A stretch of DNA of 64,000 nucleotides from Photorhabdus thracensis (GTDB lineage: Bacteria > Pseudomonadota > Gammaproteobacteria > Enterobacterales > Enterobacteriaceae): the NCBI RefSeq assembly GCF_001010285.1, contig NZ_CP011104.1, forward strand, positions 5,022,001-5,086,000, given 5' to 3'. This document shows positions 1-8,968 of the stretch, in pieces. The notes beneath the pieces were generated by a model. That model was not told the origin of the DNA. It searched no databases and was given only the letters and a program-made list of their open reading frames with translations. Each line of letters opens with the position of its first letter. Position 1 is the stretch's first letter. A program made the position numbers and the translations under genes.

Positions 1-1401
1 ACAGGCGCTGTCACAATTTGTCTGCCGCAGGATGTTCAAGGGGAAATTTGGGATTTTCCGGACTACTTCTTCCAAAAACGGCTTCATCGTATTGAACGCC
101 GCCCGGCATCTGTCGCCATGATCAACGATGCGGTGACACTAATAAGCCGTAAGAAAAAGCCTTTGTTAATCTGCGGTGGCGGCGTGCGCTATTCAGAAGC
201 ACATGACGCTTTCCGTCAGTTTGCAGAAAACTTCAATATCCCTTTTGCTGAAACACAGGCAGGTAAAAGTGCTGTGGTTGCCGACCATCCACTTAATTGT
301 GGTGGTTTAGGAACAACAGGCTGTCTTGCAGCCAACCTGATAGCCAAAGAAGCCGATTTGATTATTGGTGTCGGCACCCGGTTTACTGATTTCACAACTG
401 CATCCAAATCCCTGTTTCAGAATCCAGATGTTGAATTTCTCACTATCAACGTCGCGGAATTCGACGCCTGTAAACTGGATGCGCTTCCTGTCGTGGCAGA
501 TGCCCGGGCAGGATTAAATACCATTGCAGAGCAGCTTATTCAATCGAGTTATCGCAGTAGTTATCAAGATGAAATTCCTCAGGCGCGAGCAGTGTGGCGA
601 AAAGAGTTAAATCGTCTGTTAGAAGTGCAGTATCAGGAAGGTTTTACTCCAGAAATCCCCGGTCATCTTGATGATAAATTAGAAGAGTACAGCCAAACAT
701 TACAAACCCGCCTGACACAGACTAGGGTATTGGGATTATTGGATAAACACCTTGAACCCGAAGCGATTATTGTTGGTGCGGCGGGTTCCCTGCCCGGCGA
801 CTTACAGCGGGTATGGCAGCCGAAACAACCGGATACTTACCATCTTGAGTATGGCTATTCTTGTATGGGCTATGAGATAGCCGCGGCTATTGGCGCCAAA
901 CTCGCCTGCCCTGACCAACCCGTTTATGCCATAGCGGGTGATGGCTCTTATATGATGCTTCATTCGGAGCTGCAAACCGCGGTACAGGAAAATATCAAGA
1001 TCACCGTGTTGCTGTTTGATAACGCGGGATTCGGCTGTATCAACAACCTGCAAATGAGCCAAGGGATGGGCAGTTTTGGCACAGAAAACCGTTACCGGAA
1101 TCCAGAAAGTGGTTACATGGATGGAAAACTGATTAAAGTCGATTTTGCCAAAAATGCAGAAAGCTACGGCTGCAAAAGTTACAACGTTCACGATGAACAG
1201 CAACTGTTTTACGCGTTACAGGAAGCGAGAAAACAGACCATACCCGTGTTGATAGATATTAAAGTATTGCCTAAAACCATGACACATGGCTATGAATCAT
1301 GGTGGCGAATAGGAACGGCACAGGTAGCCGAGAATCCAGCTATAGAATCTGCATCAAAGAAAATAAAGGAGATGGTTGCAACCAAAATACGTCAGTATTA
1401 A
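1..1401 (+). CDS. iolD: 3D-(3,5/4)-trihydroxycyclohexane-1,2-dione hydrolase, 3' part
   Basis: Thiamine-diphosphate enzyme that opens the ring of the trione made from myo-inositol, giving 5-deoxy-glucuronate (cytosolic, third step of inositol breakdown). The reading frame is open from base 1 and runs into the first ATG at 118 without a stop, so the window starts inside the gene; about 466 residues are visible against roughly 640 for the family. The C-terminal third has the ThDP/Mg motif of the acetolactate synthase fold (GDGSYMM... followed by a conserved Asn before LLFDNAGFG), preceded by [14 protein letters not shown]. It heads a same-strand iol cluster, and a strong hairpin terminator follows the stop. 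The family call is firm; the start lies outside the window. Confidence 0.93.
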   Translation, partial: TGAVTICLPQDVQGEIWDFPDYFFQKRLHRIERRPASVAMINDAVTLISRKKKPLLICGGGVRYSEAHDAFRQFAENFNIPFAETQAGKSAVVADHPLNCGGLGTTGCLAANLIAKEADLIIGVGTRFTDFTTASKSLFQNPDVEFLTINVAEFDACKLDALPVVADARAGLNTIAEQLIQSSYRSSYQDEIPQARAVWRKELNRLLEVQYQEGFTPEIPGHLDDKLEEYSQTLQTRLTQTRVLGLLDKHLEPEAIIVGAAGSLPGDLQRVWQPKQPDTYHLEYGYSCMGYEIAAAIGAKLACPDQPVYAIAGDGSYMMLHSELQTAVQENIKITVLLFDNAGFGCINNLQMSQGMGSFGTENRYRNPESGYMDGKLIKVDFAKNAESYGCKSYNVHDEQQLFYALQEARKQTIPVLIDIKVLPKTMTHGYESWWRIGTAQVAENPAIESASKKIKEMVATKIRQY

Positions 1402-1410
1402 AAAAGTTGA

Positions 1411-1438
1411 TGGCCTGCCAAGAGGCAGGCCACTTTTC
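1411..1438 (+). terminator. Rho-independent terminator after iolD
   Basis: A perfect 9-bp stem, TGGCCTGCC pairing with GGCAGGCCA around an AAGA loop, starts 10 bases after the iolD stop and is followed by CTTTTCCT. It should end or attenuate the upstream iol transcript, so iolG downstream probably has its own promoter. Confidence 0.85.
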
Positions 1439-1462
1439 CTAATGACTTCCGATACTATTTTT

Positions 1463-1476
1463 GAAATTTTTATTTC
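1463..1476. promoter_or_regulatory. Putative inositol-repressor operator (GAAAT-N4-ATTTC)
   Basis: The sequence GAAAT-TTTT-ATTTC lies in the 359-bp gap between iolD and iolG. The same inverted repeat with 4-bp centre occurs twice before the second dehydrogenase gene (4616-4635 and 4771-4786). Enterobacterial iol genes are known to be controlled by an RpiR-family repressor, IolR, and A/T-rich inverted repeats of this kind suit that family. The regulator gene is not in the window, so the link is inference. A weaker copy (GAAATAAATGTTTT) sits at 1692-1705. Confidence 0.5.
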
Positions 1477-1760
1477 GAAAATGAATTGCTTTATCTTTTT
1501 ATTCAATCTTTATTGTTAAGCGTAGCAATGACTTAATCGAATCAGTATTTTCATTTGTTTTTAAAGGAAAAATAGTTTATTCCGGCCAGTATGAATCTTA
1601 CTTTACGTGATCTGTTTAACATAAATTTAATATTATGATTACAAAATGCTATCCGGCACACAAAAATATAATTTCCAAATATAGTTAAATTGAAATAAAT
1701 GTTTTATTTGATATATTCCTGAATATCCCACAAGCAGTACCCAGGTATCAAGGAGCATCT

Positions 1761-2747
1761 ATGTTTAACATTGCATTATTTGGCGCTGGGCGTATTGGTC
1801 AGGTACATGCGGCGAATATCGCGAATCATAAAGAAACCTGCCTTTATTCCGTTGTCGATCCGAACCAAGAGAGTGCTGAATCTTTAGCACGGAAATACCA
1901 GACAAAAGTACAAGCCATTGAACAGGCAATATCTGATCCGGAAGTTCATGGTATCCTTATTGCTTCAGCGACGGACACTCATGCAGATCTCATCGAACTC
2001 GCAGCAAAGCATCACAAAAAAATCTTCTGTGAAAAACCGGTTCACCTTGATATTGAACGTGTTCATCACTGCCTTGAAACTGTTAAACAGTATCAAGTCC
2101 CCTTATTTATTGGCTTTAACCGTCGCTACGATCCGCAATTCCGCCGGTTAAAAACACTGTTTGATACCGGCATGATAGGAAAAGCCGAATCTCTGTTGAT
2201 TACTTCCCGTGATCCCTCTCCTCCCTCTGCTGAATACGTCAAAGTCTCTGGTGGAATGTTCCGGGATATGACAATACATGACTTCGATATGGCACGTTTT
2301 ATTATCGGTGAAGAGCCATGCTCAATATATGCCCAAGGCAGTAATCTGGTTGATCCGGCAATTGGGCAAGCCGGCGATATCGACACCGCCTTTATCATTA
2401 TGAAATTCCCATCAGGGGCAATGGCAGCCATTACTAACAGCCGACGCTCCGGTTATGGCTATGACCAGCGGATTGAACTACATGGTGAAAAAGGGTTGCT
2501 TAGTGCTGGCAACATCAAAGAAAACAGCGTTGAACTCTGGGAAAACACCGGCTGTTTAGCAGCCAGACCTGAGCACTTCTTCCTGCAACGTTACCGGGAA
2601 GCCTATATTGCTGAATGGGATCATTTCGTCAATGTCATGGCTGACCGTGCCACACCAGAATGTAGTGGTTTTGACGGCGAACAGGCACTCTATCTGGCAG
2701 ATAAAGCACTTGAATCCCTGCATTCCGGTAAAGAAATCAAATTATAA
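1761..2747 (+). CDS. iolG: Inositol 2-dehydrogenase, Gfo/Idh/MocA family
   Basis: Oxidises myo-inositol to scyllo-inosose with NAD+, the first step of inositol catabolism. The 328-residue protein opens with a Rossmann motif (ALFGAGRIGQVHA), has the family CEKPVHLD motif near residue 95 with its catalytic Lys, and the DMTIHDFDMARF segment near 170-180 that carries the catalytic Asp/His pair. Length is normal for IolG. An AAGGAG ribosome site lies 6 bp before the ATG. It follows the iolD terminator and a 320-bp AT-rich region with an operator-like repeat, so it probably starts a new transcript. Scyllo-inositol dehydrogenase is the alternative; position in the cluster favours IolG. Confidence 0.9.
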   Translation: MFNIALFGAGRIGQVHAANIANHKETCLYSVVDPNQESAESLARKYQTKVQAIEQAISDPEVHGILIASATDTHADLIELAAKHHKKIFCEKPVHLDIERVHHCLETVKQYQVPLFIGFNRRYDPQFRRLKTLFDTGMIGKAESLLITSRDPSPPSAEYVKVSGGMFRDMTIHDFDMARFIIGEEPCSIYAQGSNLVDPAIGQAGDIDTAFIIMKFPSGAMAAITNSRRSGYGYDQRIELHGEKGLLSAGNIKENSVELWENTGCLAARPEHFFLQRYREAYIAEWDHFVNVMADRATPECSGFDGEQALYLADKALESLHSGKEIKL

Positions 2748-2796
2748 AACAGGCCCACACCTGAATAACTGACTCACAATTTATTTTCACAATAAA

Positions 2797-2820
2797 AACG
2801 GGAAAACCCCCTTTCCCGTT
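2797..2820 (+). other. Intercistronic hairpin between iolG and the symporter gene
   Basis: AACGGGAAA pairs perfectly with TTTCCCGTT around a six-base loop (ACCCCC), 50 bp after the iolG stop. No T-tract follows, so it is more likely an mRNA-stabilising or partially terminating hairpin than a full terminator. Confidence 0.5.
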
Positions 2821-2865
2821 AGCACATTGCTGCCTGAAAACCGTAAATCAGGCGTGGAGGATAGT

Positions 2866-4536
2866 ATGCTCGCTTTTCTCTCATTTATCGGATTTACCTT
2901 ATTAGTCGCTGGTTTTGCTTATTACAAAACACATAATTCCCGCCTGACAGAATCTACTGAAGGTTATTTTCTTGGTGGTCGTTCTCTCACCGGTATTTAT
3001 ATCGGTAGTTCCATGTTGCTGATGAACCTTTCTACAGAACATTTAGTCGGTTTGAATGGGCTAGCATTCCGAACCGGATTTATTGTCATGGCCTGGGAAG
3101 TCATAGCCGCTATTACTATTGTTTTATTTGCTCTTTATTTCCTGCCTAAATATCTGAAACTCGGCATTTCAACCATTCCGGAATATCTTGAACGCCGGTT
3201 TGACAAAAATACCCTGCTTATTACCTCAATACTATTCCTGGCTATGTATGTCATTTCGCTGCTGCCAATTGTGCTGTATACCGGTGCGATCGCATTGGAA
3301 AGTCTATTCCAAGTTTCAAATGTATTCAGTGTCGATAAAACCACAGCATTATGGATTATGGTTTGGGGTGTCGGTGGATTAGGTGCCATTTACGCTATCT
3401 TTGGTGGTATTAAAGCGATTGCCGTCGCGGATACTATTAACGGAGTCGGCTTAATCGTTGGCGGATTAATGGTAACAATTTTTGCCCTGCTCTATGTCGG
3501 CAGTGGCAATGCCTGGCAAGGATTAGTTGAGGTTTACCAGGCTAACCCTGATAAATTTAACTCTATCGGCAGTGAGGATTCGCTGGTTCCTTTCTCCACA
3601 TTATTTACTGGCTTAATTATTTCCAATATGTTTTTCTGGTGTACCAATCAATCAATCGTTCAGAAAGCCCTTGGTGCAAAAAATCTGGCTGAAGGGCAAA
3701 AAGGCGTCATGTTATGTGCCTTCTTTAAACTCATTATTCCATCCATTATTATTCTGCCAGGCATTATCGCATTCCATATTTTCAAAGGACAAATAGACAA
3801 CCCGGATAATGCCTATCCACAATTGGTACATCTGGTTCTGCCTGAAATATTGGTTGGCTTTTTTGCGGCTGTCGTTGTCGGTGCCGTATTCTCCACGTTC
3901 AGTGGCGGACTTAATTCATCTGTCACACTTTTTATCGTTAATATCTACAAACAACGAATCAACCAAAAAGCAACCGAAGCTCAAACAGTCGCTGTCAGTA
4001 AATATCTGGGACTTGGATTAGCTTTAACAACCATGATTGTTGCTCCATTAGTTGCTAATGCGCCGGATGGCCTGTTCTATCTTATACAACAATTACAGGG
4101 AATTTTTAACGCTCCAATTCTCAGTGTGGTACTGGTCGGTTTAATGACTAAACGTGTACCTCCTATTGCCGCTAAACTCGGCCTGTTATTCGGTATGTCC
4201 GCTTATATTATCTGTAACTTCATTTTAAAAATTGACCTGCATTTCTTTCATTTGGTTGGTATTTTATTTGCCCTCAATATTATTCTCATGCTGGCTATTG
4301 GCTACTTCTTCCCAGCCAAACCATTTGAAGATATTTATACCGAGCAGGTAGATATTACGCCGTGGTCTATGGTGAAGCCTATTGCATGGTTAATTGTTCT
4401 GGGATCGATCTCTATGTACGTATTTCTCGCACATAATGTTCCCACAATAATAATGATTATTTATTATCTGATAGCTGCATTAATACTGCTTTATGTATTC
4501 TATAAAATGGGTAAGGCTCTATTTAGGAAGCAATAG
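2866..4536 (+). CDS. Sodium:solute symporter (SSS family), probable inositol transporter
   Basis: Membrane protein of 556 residues with about 13-14 hydrophobic segments, a typical SSS/SLC5 topology. The family core is visible: GYFLGGRSLTG near residue 35, the SSMLLMNLSTEHLVGLNG helix, and GGIKAIAVADTINGVGLIVGG in the central sodium-site region. It should import a polyol, probably myo-inositol, with Na+; the substrate is inferred from its place inside the iol cluster. The better-known enterobacterial inositol importers (IolT1/T2) are MFS proteins, so this is a different solution. Start chosen at the ATG at 2866, 6 bp after GGAGG, rather than an upstream TTG in the same frame. Confidence 0.82.
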   Translation: MLAFLSFIGFTLLVAGFAYYKTHNSRLTESTEGYFLGGRSLTGIYIGSSMLLMNLSTEHLVGLNGLAFRTGFIVMAWEVIAAITIVLFALYFLPKYLKLGISTIPEYLERRFDKNTLLITSILFLAMYVISLLPIVLYTGAIALESLFQVSNVFSVDKTTALWIMVWGVGGLGAIYAIFGGIKAIAVADTINGVGLIVGGLMVTIFALLYVGSGNAWQGLVEVYQANPDKFNSIGSEDSLVPFSTLFTGLIISNMFFWCTNQSIVQKALGAKNLAEGQKGVMLCAFFKLIIPSIIILPGIIAFHIFKGQIDNPDNAYPQLVHLVLPEILVGFFAAVVVGAVFSTFSGGLNSSVTLFIVNIYKQRINQKATEAQTVAVSKYLGLGLALTTMIVAPLVANAPDGLFYLIQQLQGIFNAPILSVVLVGLMTKRVPPIAAKLGLLFGMSAYIICNFILKIDLHFFHLVGILFALNIILMLAIGYFFPAKPFEDIYTEQVDITPWSMVKPIAWLIVLGSISMYVFLAHNVPTIIMIIYYLIAALILLYVFYKMGKALFRKQ

Positions 4537-4540
4537 AAAA

Positions 4541-4569
4541 ATCTCTTCCCTGTAATAAAGGGAAGAGAT
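4541..4569 (+). terminator. Hairpin after the symporter gene
   Basis: ATCTCTTCCCT pairs perfectly with AGGGAAGAGAT (11 bp) around a seven-base loop, 5 bases after the symporter stop. There is an A-run before it but no T-run after it, so it would not be a canonical terminator for the plus-strand transcript; it may act as a 3'-end stabiliser. Confidence 0.5.
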
Positions 4570-4615
4570 GGCTTAACTAAAGCCAATACACACTTTTCAC
4601 ATACACCAAAATAAA

Positions 4616-4635
4616 GATGAAATAAAAATTTCATC
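4616..4635. promoter_or_regulatory. Putative inositol-repressor operator, perfect inverted repeat
   Basis: GATGAAAT-AAAA-ATTTCATC is a perfect 8+8 inverted repeat around a 4-bp centre in the 347-bp gap before the second dehydrogenase gene. Its core GAAAT-N4-ATTTC is shared with 1463-1476 and 4771-4786. Assignment to IolR is inference. Confidence 0.55.
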
Positions 4636-4770
4636 CATCTACTTATTTTCATCCTTTATCCTTGGATAATGTGCAACTTATTAAAAAATTAACTATATAT
4701 AACGCTATGTTACCCCAAAAATCCTGATCAGATCACAAACCGGAACTAATATTTCCAACCATATTGAATT

Positions 4771-4786
4771 TGAAATAAATATTTCA
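4771..4786. promoter_or_regulatory. Putative inositol-repressor operator
   Basis: TGAAAT-AAAT-ATTTCA lies about 100 bp before the ATG at 4884 and about 135 bp downstream of the similar site at 4616-4635. Two such sites in one promoter region would suit cooperative or looping repression of the dehydrogenase-iolC-iolE-iolB transcript. Confidence 0.55.
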
Positions 4787-4883
4787 TATAACAATTGTGC
4801 GACAACAACCAAGGTTAACGAACAAACTCTCAAGAACCTACTGCGCACAACAAACGGTTTGTCAGCTTTAATTCGGAGAAACA

Positions 4884-6020
4884 ATGATGAAAGAGATTCG
4901 CATCGGATTAATCGGTACTGGTTACATTGGGCGGGCACATGCAATTGCTTATGCACAAGCTCCGACTGTTTTCCCTCTGTCTGGCAGACTCGTTCGTGAA
5001 ATGGTAGCGGAAGTGACTACTGAACTTGCAGCAAAACAATCTGAAGCATTAGGTTTCCGGCGCTTTACCGATAATTGGCTCGAATTGGTGGCAGATCCTG
5101 ATATTGATGTTGTCGATATCTGCTCCCCCAATTTCCTTCATAAAGAGATGGCGCTCGAAGCGATCAAACAGGGCAAACATGTTTATTGTGAAAAACCGCT
5201 AGCATTCAATTCAACTGATGCAAAATTAATGGCCGAAGCAGCCAAAAAAGCCGGAGTGAAAACACTGGTAGGTTTTAACTATATGAAAAACCCCACGGCA
5301 CAACTGGCTAAAGAGATCATTTCAAATGGTGAAATCGGTGAAGTCGTTCATTTCTACGGCACGCATAACGAAGATTATATGGCTGATCCACTCACTCCTA
5401 TTCACTGGCACTGTTTCAAAGATAAAGCTGGATTAGGTGCATTAAGTGATCTTGCTGCTCATATCATCAATATGGCGCAATATCTGGTTGGTGATATTCA
5501 AACTGTTTGCGGGGATATGGAAATCATCGTTAAAAAACGCCCGGAAGAAACAGGTTCCGGCATCATGGTGGCGGTAGAAAACGAAGATCAAGCGCATACG
5601 ATGGTGCGTTTCAACAGCGGAGCAATGGGTATTATTGAAACTTCCCGTGTTGCCTGTGGCCGAAAAATGGGATTGAACTACGTCATCACCGGAACAAAAG
5701 GTACGTTGAGTTTCACGCAGGAAAGAATGGCTGAATTAAAACTTTACCGCCACGATGAACCTGCAAACCGCCAAGGTTTTAAAACTATTCTTGTCGGCCC
5801 GGAACACCCTGATTACGCACCATTCTGCAACGGCGCAGGTCATGGCATCGGCTTCAATGATCAAAAAACAGTGGAAATCAGGGACCTGATTAACGGCATC
5901 GCCAACAATCAAGAGATGTGGCCGGATTTCACCGAAGGCTGGAAAGTCTCGCGCATTCTGGATGCTATTGCCCATTCTTATAAAGAACAACGTTGGGTGA
6001 ATATCACTGAAATTAATTAA
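4884..6020 (+). CDS. Gfo/Idh/MocA family oxidoreductase (second inositol dehydrogenase)
   Basis: NAD(P)-dependent dehydrogenase of 378 residues with an N-terminal Rossmann motif (IGLIGTGYIGRAHA), the substrate-side CEKPLAF motif near residue 100 and a GALSDLAAHIINMAQYLVG segment holding the catalytic Asp/His pair. It is clearly related to IolG but longer and divergent, so it probably acts on another inositol stereoisomer or derivative (scyllo- or D-chiro-inositol, or an inosose); the exact substrate cannot be read from sequence. It lies between the symporter and iolC and has its own regulated promoter region upstream. Two consecutive ATGs (4884 and 4887) could serve as start, after GGAG at 4875. 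Confidence 0.82.
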   Translation: MMKEIRIGLIGTGYIGRAHAIAYAQAPTVFPLSGRLVREMVAEVTTELAAKQSEALGFRRFTDNWLELVADPDIDVVDICSPNFLHKEMALEAIKQGKHVYCEKPLAFNSTDAKLMAEAAKKAGVKTLVGFNYMKNPTAQLAKEIISNGEIGEVVHFYGTHNEDYMADPLTPIHWHCFKDKAGLGALSDLAAHIINMAQYLVGDIQTVCGDMEIIVKKRPEETGSGIMVAVENEDQAHTMVRFNSGAMGIIETSRVACGRKMGLNYVITGTKGTLSFTQERMAELKLYRHDEPANRQGFKTILVGPEHPDYAPFCNGAGHGIGFNDQKTVEIRDLINGIANNQEMWPDFTEGWKVSRILDAIAHSYKEQRWVNITEIN

Positions 6021-6095
6021 TTTCTCTTATTAACGTTCCACTATCGGAGCACACCATAGCAACACTTGATGTTGTACTCAATAAGGAGTTGTTCA

Positions 6096-8000
6096 ATGGA
6101 TCAGCCAAAAAAGTTTGATGTTATCTGTATGGGAAGAATAGCCGTTGACCTGTATGGTCAGCAAATCGGGGCTCGACTGGAAGACATGGGAAGTTTTGCA
6201 AAATATCTTGGTGGTTCTTCCGGTAACGTTGCCTATGGTACTGCCCGTCAGGGACTTAAATCTTCCATGCTGGCCAGAGTCGGTGATGAACATATGGGGC
6301 GTTTCCTCCGGGAAGAGTTACAACGTGTTGGTTGTGATACCAGCCATCTAATCACGGATAAAGAGCGTCTTACTGCGCTGGTGCTGCTGGGGATCAAAGA
6401 TAAAACAACCTTTCCGCTGATTTTCTATCGTGACAACTGCGCCGATATGGCAATGACCCGTGATGATTTCAGCGAAGAATACATTGCATCAGCCCGTTGC
6501 CTGGCAATCACCGGAACACACCTTTCTCATCCGAATACCCGCGATGCAGTCTTGACTGCCCTTAACTACGCCCGCCGTCATGGTGTAAAAACGGTTATCG
6601 ACATCGATTATCGCCCTGTCCTTTGGGGGCTGACTTCTTTGGGAGATGGTGAAACCCGTTATATCGAATCAGCACAGGTAACAGCCCAGTTACAGGAAGT
6701 ATTATCGCTGTTTGACCTGATTGTTGGAACGGAAGAAGAGTTCCACATTGCGGGTGGTTCCACCGATACCATCGAAGCACTACGCAATACCCGTAAGCAG
6801 ACTTCGGCTGAACTGGTCTGCAAACGTGGAGCACTGGGATGTTCTATTTTTACCGCTGAAATCCCTGATGATCTGGACGATGGCATTACCGTACAGGGCG
6901 TTCAGATTGATGTTCTCAATGTGCTGGGTGCGGGGGATGCTTTTATGTCTGGCCTGTTGCGGGGCTATCTTCATGACGAAGGCTGGGAAAAAACCTGTAC
7001 CTATGCAAATGCCTGTGGCGCATTAGTCGTTTCCCGTCATGGATGTGCTCCGGCTATGCCAAATAAAAAAGAGCTTGATAACTATCTGTCACGAGCCAAT
7101 CAGGTGCTACGCCCTGATTTGGATGAAACACTGAATCACCTTCACCGTATTGGCACCCGTAAAAATCAGTGGGATGAACTGTGTGTGATGGCATTTGACC
7201 ACCGTACCCAATTTATCGAAATGGCCCGTCAAGCAGATGCCAGTATCAAGCGCGTTCCATTATTAAAACAACTTTTACTGCACGCCAGCCGGGAAGTTGC
7301 CGCAGAAGCAGGATTACAAGGAAAAGCGGGCCTGCTATGTGACAGCACTTTTGGTCAGGATGTTTTGAATGAAATAACGGGTCAGGGTTGGTGGATAGGC
7401 CGGCCAATAGAACTACCTGGCTCCCGCCCGCTCTGTCTAGAACATGGCTGCATCGGCTCCCAACTTATCGACTGGCCACTGGAACACATCGTCAAATGTC
7501 TGGTGTTTTTTCACCCAGAAGATGCTCCCGCTCTTCGCCTGGCACAAGAGAAAAAAATTCAGGAAATCTATGCCGCATGCGGTAAGTCCGGCCATGAACT
7601 TTTGCTGGAAGTGATTTTACCTGCGGAAATGGAACATTCAGATGAAGACTATATCCGTGCGCTCAAACGCTTTTATAACCTCGGCATCAAACCGGATTGG
7701 TGGAAACTTCCTCCTCTCAACGCCGATAGCTGGGACAAGATTAACCATTTAATCCAGCAACGGGACCCATATTGCCGCGGCGTAGTTATTCTTGGTCTTG
7801 ACGCTCCACAGGAAGAGCTAAAAGCGGGTTTCAATGCCGCGGCTGGAAAATCTATCGTCAAAGGTTTTGCTGTCGGAAGAACCCTGTTCGGCCAGCCATC
7901 GCTACAGTGGCTAAAAAATGAAATTGATGATAACGAACTGATTCAACAGATAAAAACTAACTATCACAACCTGATTAGTTTGTGGCGTCAGCGCGGATAG
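6096..8000 (+). CDS. iolC: 5-dehydro-2-deoxygluconokinase fused to DUF2090 domain
   Basis: Phosphorylates 5-dehydro-2-deoxygluconate with ATP in the later part of inositol breakdown. Residues 1 to about 320 are a PfkB/ribokinase domain: GGSSGNVA near the N-terminus and the anion-hole/catalytic motif LGAGDAFMSG near residue 280. The rest, to residue 634, is a DUF2090 domain of the class I aldolase fold (VMAFDHRTQF...), as is usual for proteobacterial IolC; it may supply the next, aldolase-type step, but that is inference. Start set at the ATG at 6096 after AAGGAG at 6083; an upstream TTG in frame has no ribosome site. It is followed after 39 bp by iolE. Confidence 0.93.
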   Translation: MDQPKKFDVICMGRIAVDLYGQQIGARLEDMGSFAKYLGGSSGNVAYGTARQGLKSSMLARVGDEHMGRFLREELQRVGCDTSHLITDKERLTALVLLGIKDKTTFPLIFYRDNCADMAMTRDDFSEEYIASARCLAITGTHLSHPNTRDAVLTALNYARRHGVKTVIDIDYRPVLWGLTSLGDGETRYIESAQVTAQLQEVLSLFDLIVGTEEEFHIAGGSTDTIEALRNTRKQTSAELVCKRGALGCSIFTAEIPDDLDDGITVQGVQIDVLNVLGAGDAFMSGLLRGYLHDEGWEKTCTYANACGALVVSRHGCAPAMPNKKELDNYLSRANQVLRPDLDETLNHLHRIGTRKNQWDELCVMAFDHRTQFIEMARQADASIKRVPLLKQLLLHASREVAAEAGLQGKAGLLCDSTFGQDVLNEITGQGWWIGRPIELPGSRPLCLEHGCIGSQLIDWPLEHIVKCLVFFHPEDAPALRLAQEKKIQEIYAACGKSGHELLLEVILPAEMEHSDEDYIRALKRFYNLGIKPDWWKLPPLNADSWDKINHLIQQRDPYCRGVVILGLDAPQEELKAGFNAAAGKSIVKGFAVGRTLFGQPSLQWLKNEIDDNELIQQIKTNYHNLISLWRQRG

Positions 8001-8039
8001 GAACATAACAAAATTATTTCATCTTACAGGAGATTCATC

Positions 8040-8930
8040 ATGACTGTGCAACTTGGTATCAACCCTCTGACCTGGACCAATGACGACTTACCCACTCTCG
8101 GCGCAGAAACGCCTCTGGAAACCTGTCTAACTGAAGGTCGTCAGGCAGGCTTTACCGGTTTTGAACTGGGCAATAAATTCCCTCGTCAGGCCAGCATATT
8201 AGGCCCTATTCTTGCCGCACACGATCTAAAACTGGTATCCGGTTGGTACTCCGGCGAATTGCTTACCCGTTCGGTAGCAGAAGAGATTAAAGCGGTACAA
8301 TCTCACCTGACGCTGTTACGCGAACTGGGGGCGAATGTGATGGTATTTGCTGAAGTGACAAATTGTATTCACGGCGATCAGAGCAAGCCGGTTCATCTTC
8401 GTCCTCAATTTCCCGCTGATCGCTGGCAAGAATATGGTAAGAAACTGACTGAATTTGCTCGTTACACTCAAGAACAAGGGGTTCAAATTGCTTATCACCA
8501 TCATATGGGAACCGTCATTGAAACTGCGGAAGATATTGATTATCTAATGGAAAATACCGGAGATGAAGTTGGGTTGTTGCTGGATACCGGCCATCTGACA
8601 TTTGCTGGCGCTGATCCATTGGTGGTCGCAGAACGCTGGGTGGAACGCATCAACCATGTTCACTGTAAAGATATTCGCCTTGATGTACTCAAGGATGTGA
8701 AAAACCGCAAAACCAGTTTTCTTGATGCTGTACTGAGTGGCGTATTTACCGTACCGGGAGACGGTTGTATTGATTATCCGTCAATTTTTCAGGTACTGAA
8801 AAAACACCACTATCAAGGCTGGCTGGTGGTTGAAGCAGAACAAGATCCGGCTGTTGCTCACCCACTCACCTACGCAACGATGGGCTATAACAATTTGCGC
8901 AAATTTGCCAGAGATGCCGGATTGTTTTAA
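8040..8930 (+). CDS. iolE: Inosose (2-keto-myo-inositol) dehydratase
   Basis: Removes water from scyllo-inosose to give the trione used by IolD. The 296-residue protein is a xylose-isomerase-like TIM barrel. Typical IolE segments are visible: LGINPLTWTNDDLP at the N-terminus, GFTGFELGNKFPR, AYHHHMGTVIET, LLLDTGHLTFAG and NHVHCKDIR, whose Glu, His and Asp side chains bind the metal. An AGGAG ribosome site precedes the ATG. It lies 39 bp after iolC and 38 bp before iolB and is almost certainly co-transcribed with them. Length matches the family. Confidence 0.94.
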   Translation: MTVQLGINPLTWTNDDLPTLGAETPLETCLTEGRQAGFTGFELGNKFPRQASILGPILAAHDLKLVSGWYSGELLTRSVAEEIKAVQSHLTLLRELGANVMVFAEVTNCIHGDQSKPVHLRPQFPADRWQEYGKKLTEFARYTQEQGVQIAYHHHMGTVIETAEDIDYLMENTGDEVGLLLDTGHLTFAGADPLVVAERWVERINHVHCKDIRLDVLKDVKNRKTSFLDAVLSGVFTVPGDGCIDYPSIFQVLKKHHYQGWLVVEAEQDPAVAHPLTYATMGYNNLRKFARDAGLF

Positions 8931-8968
8931 GACTTGATTCACGCAAAAGCAATGCTGAGGCAGGTAAT

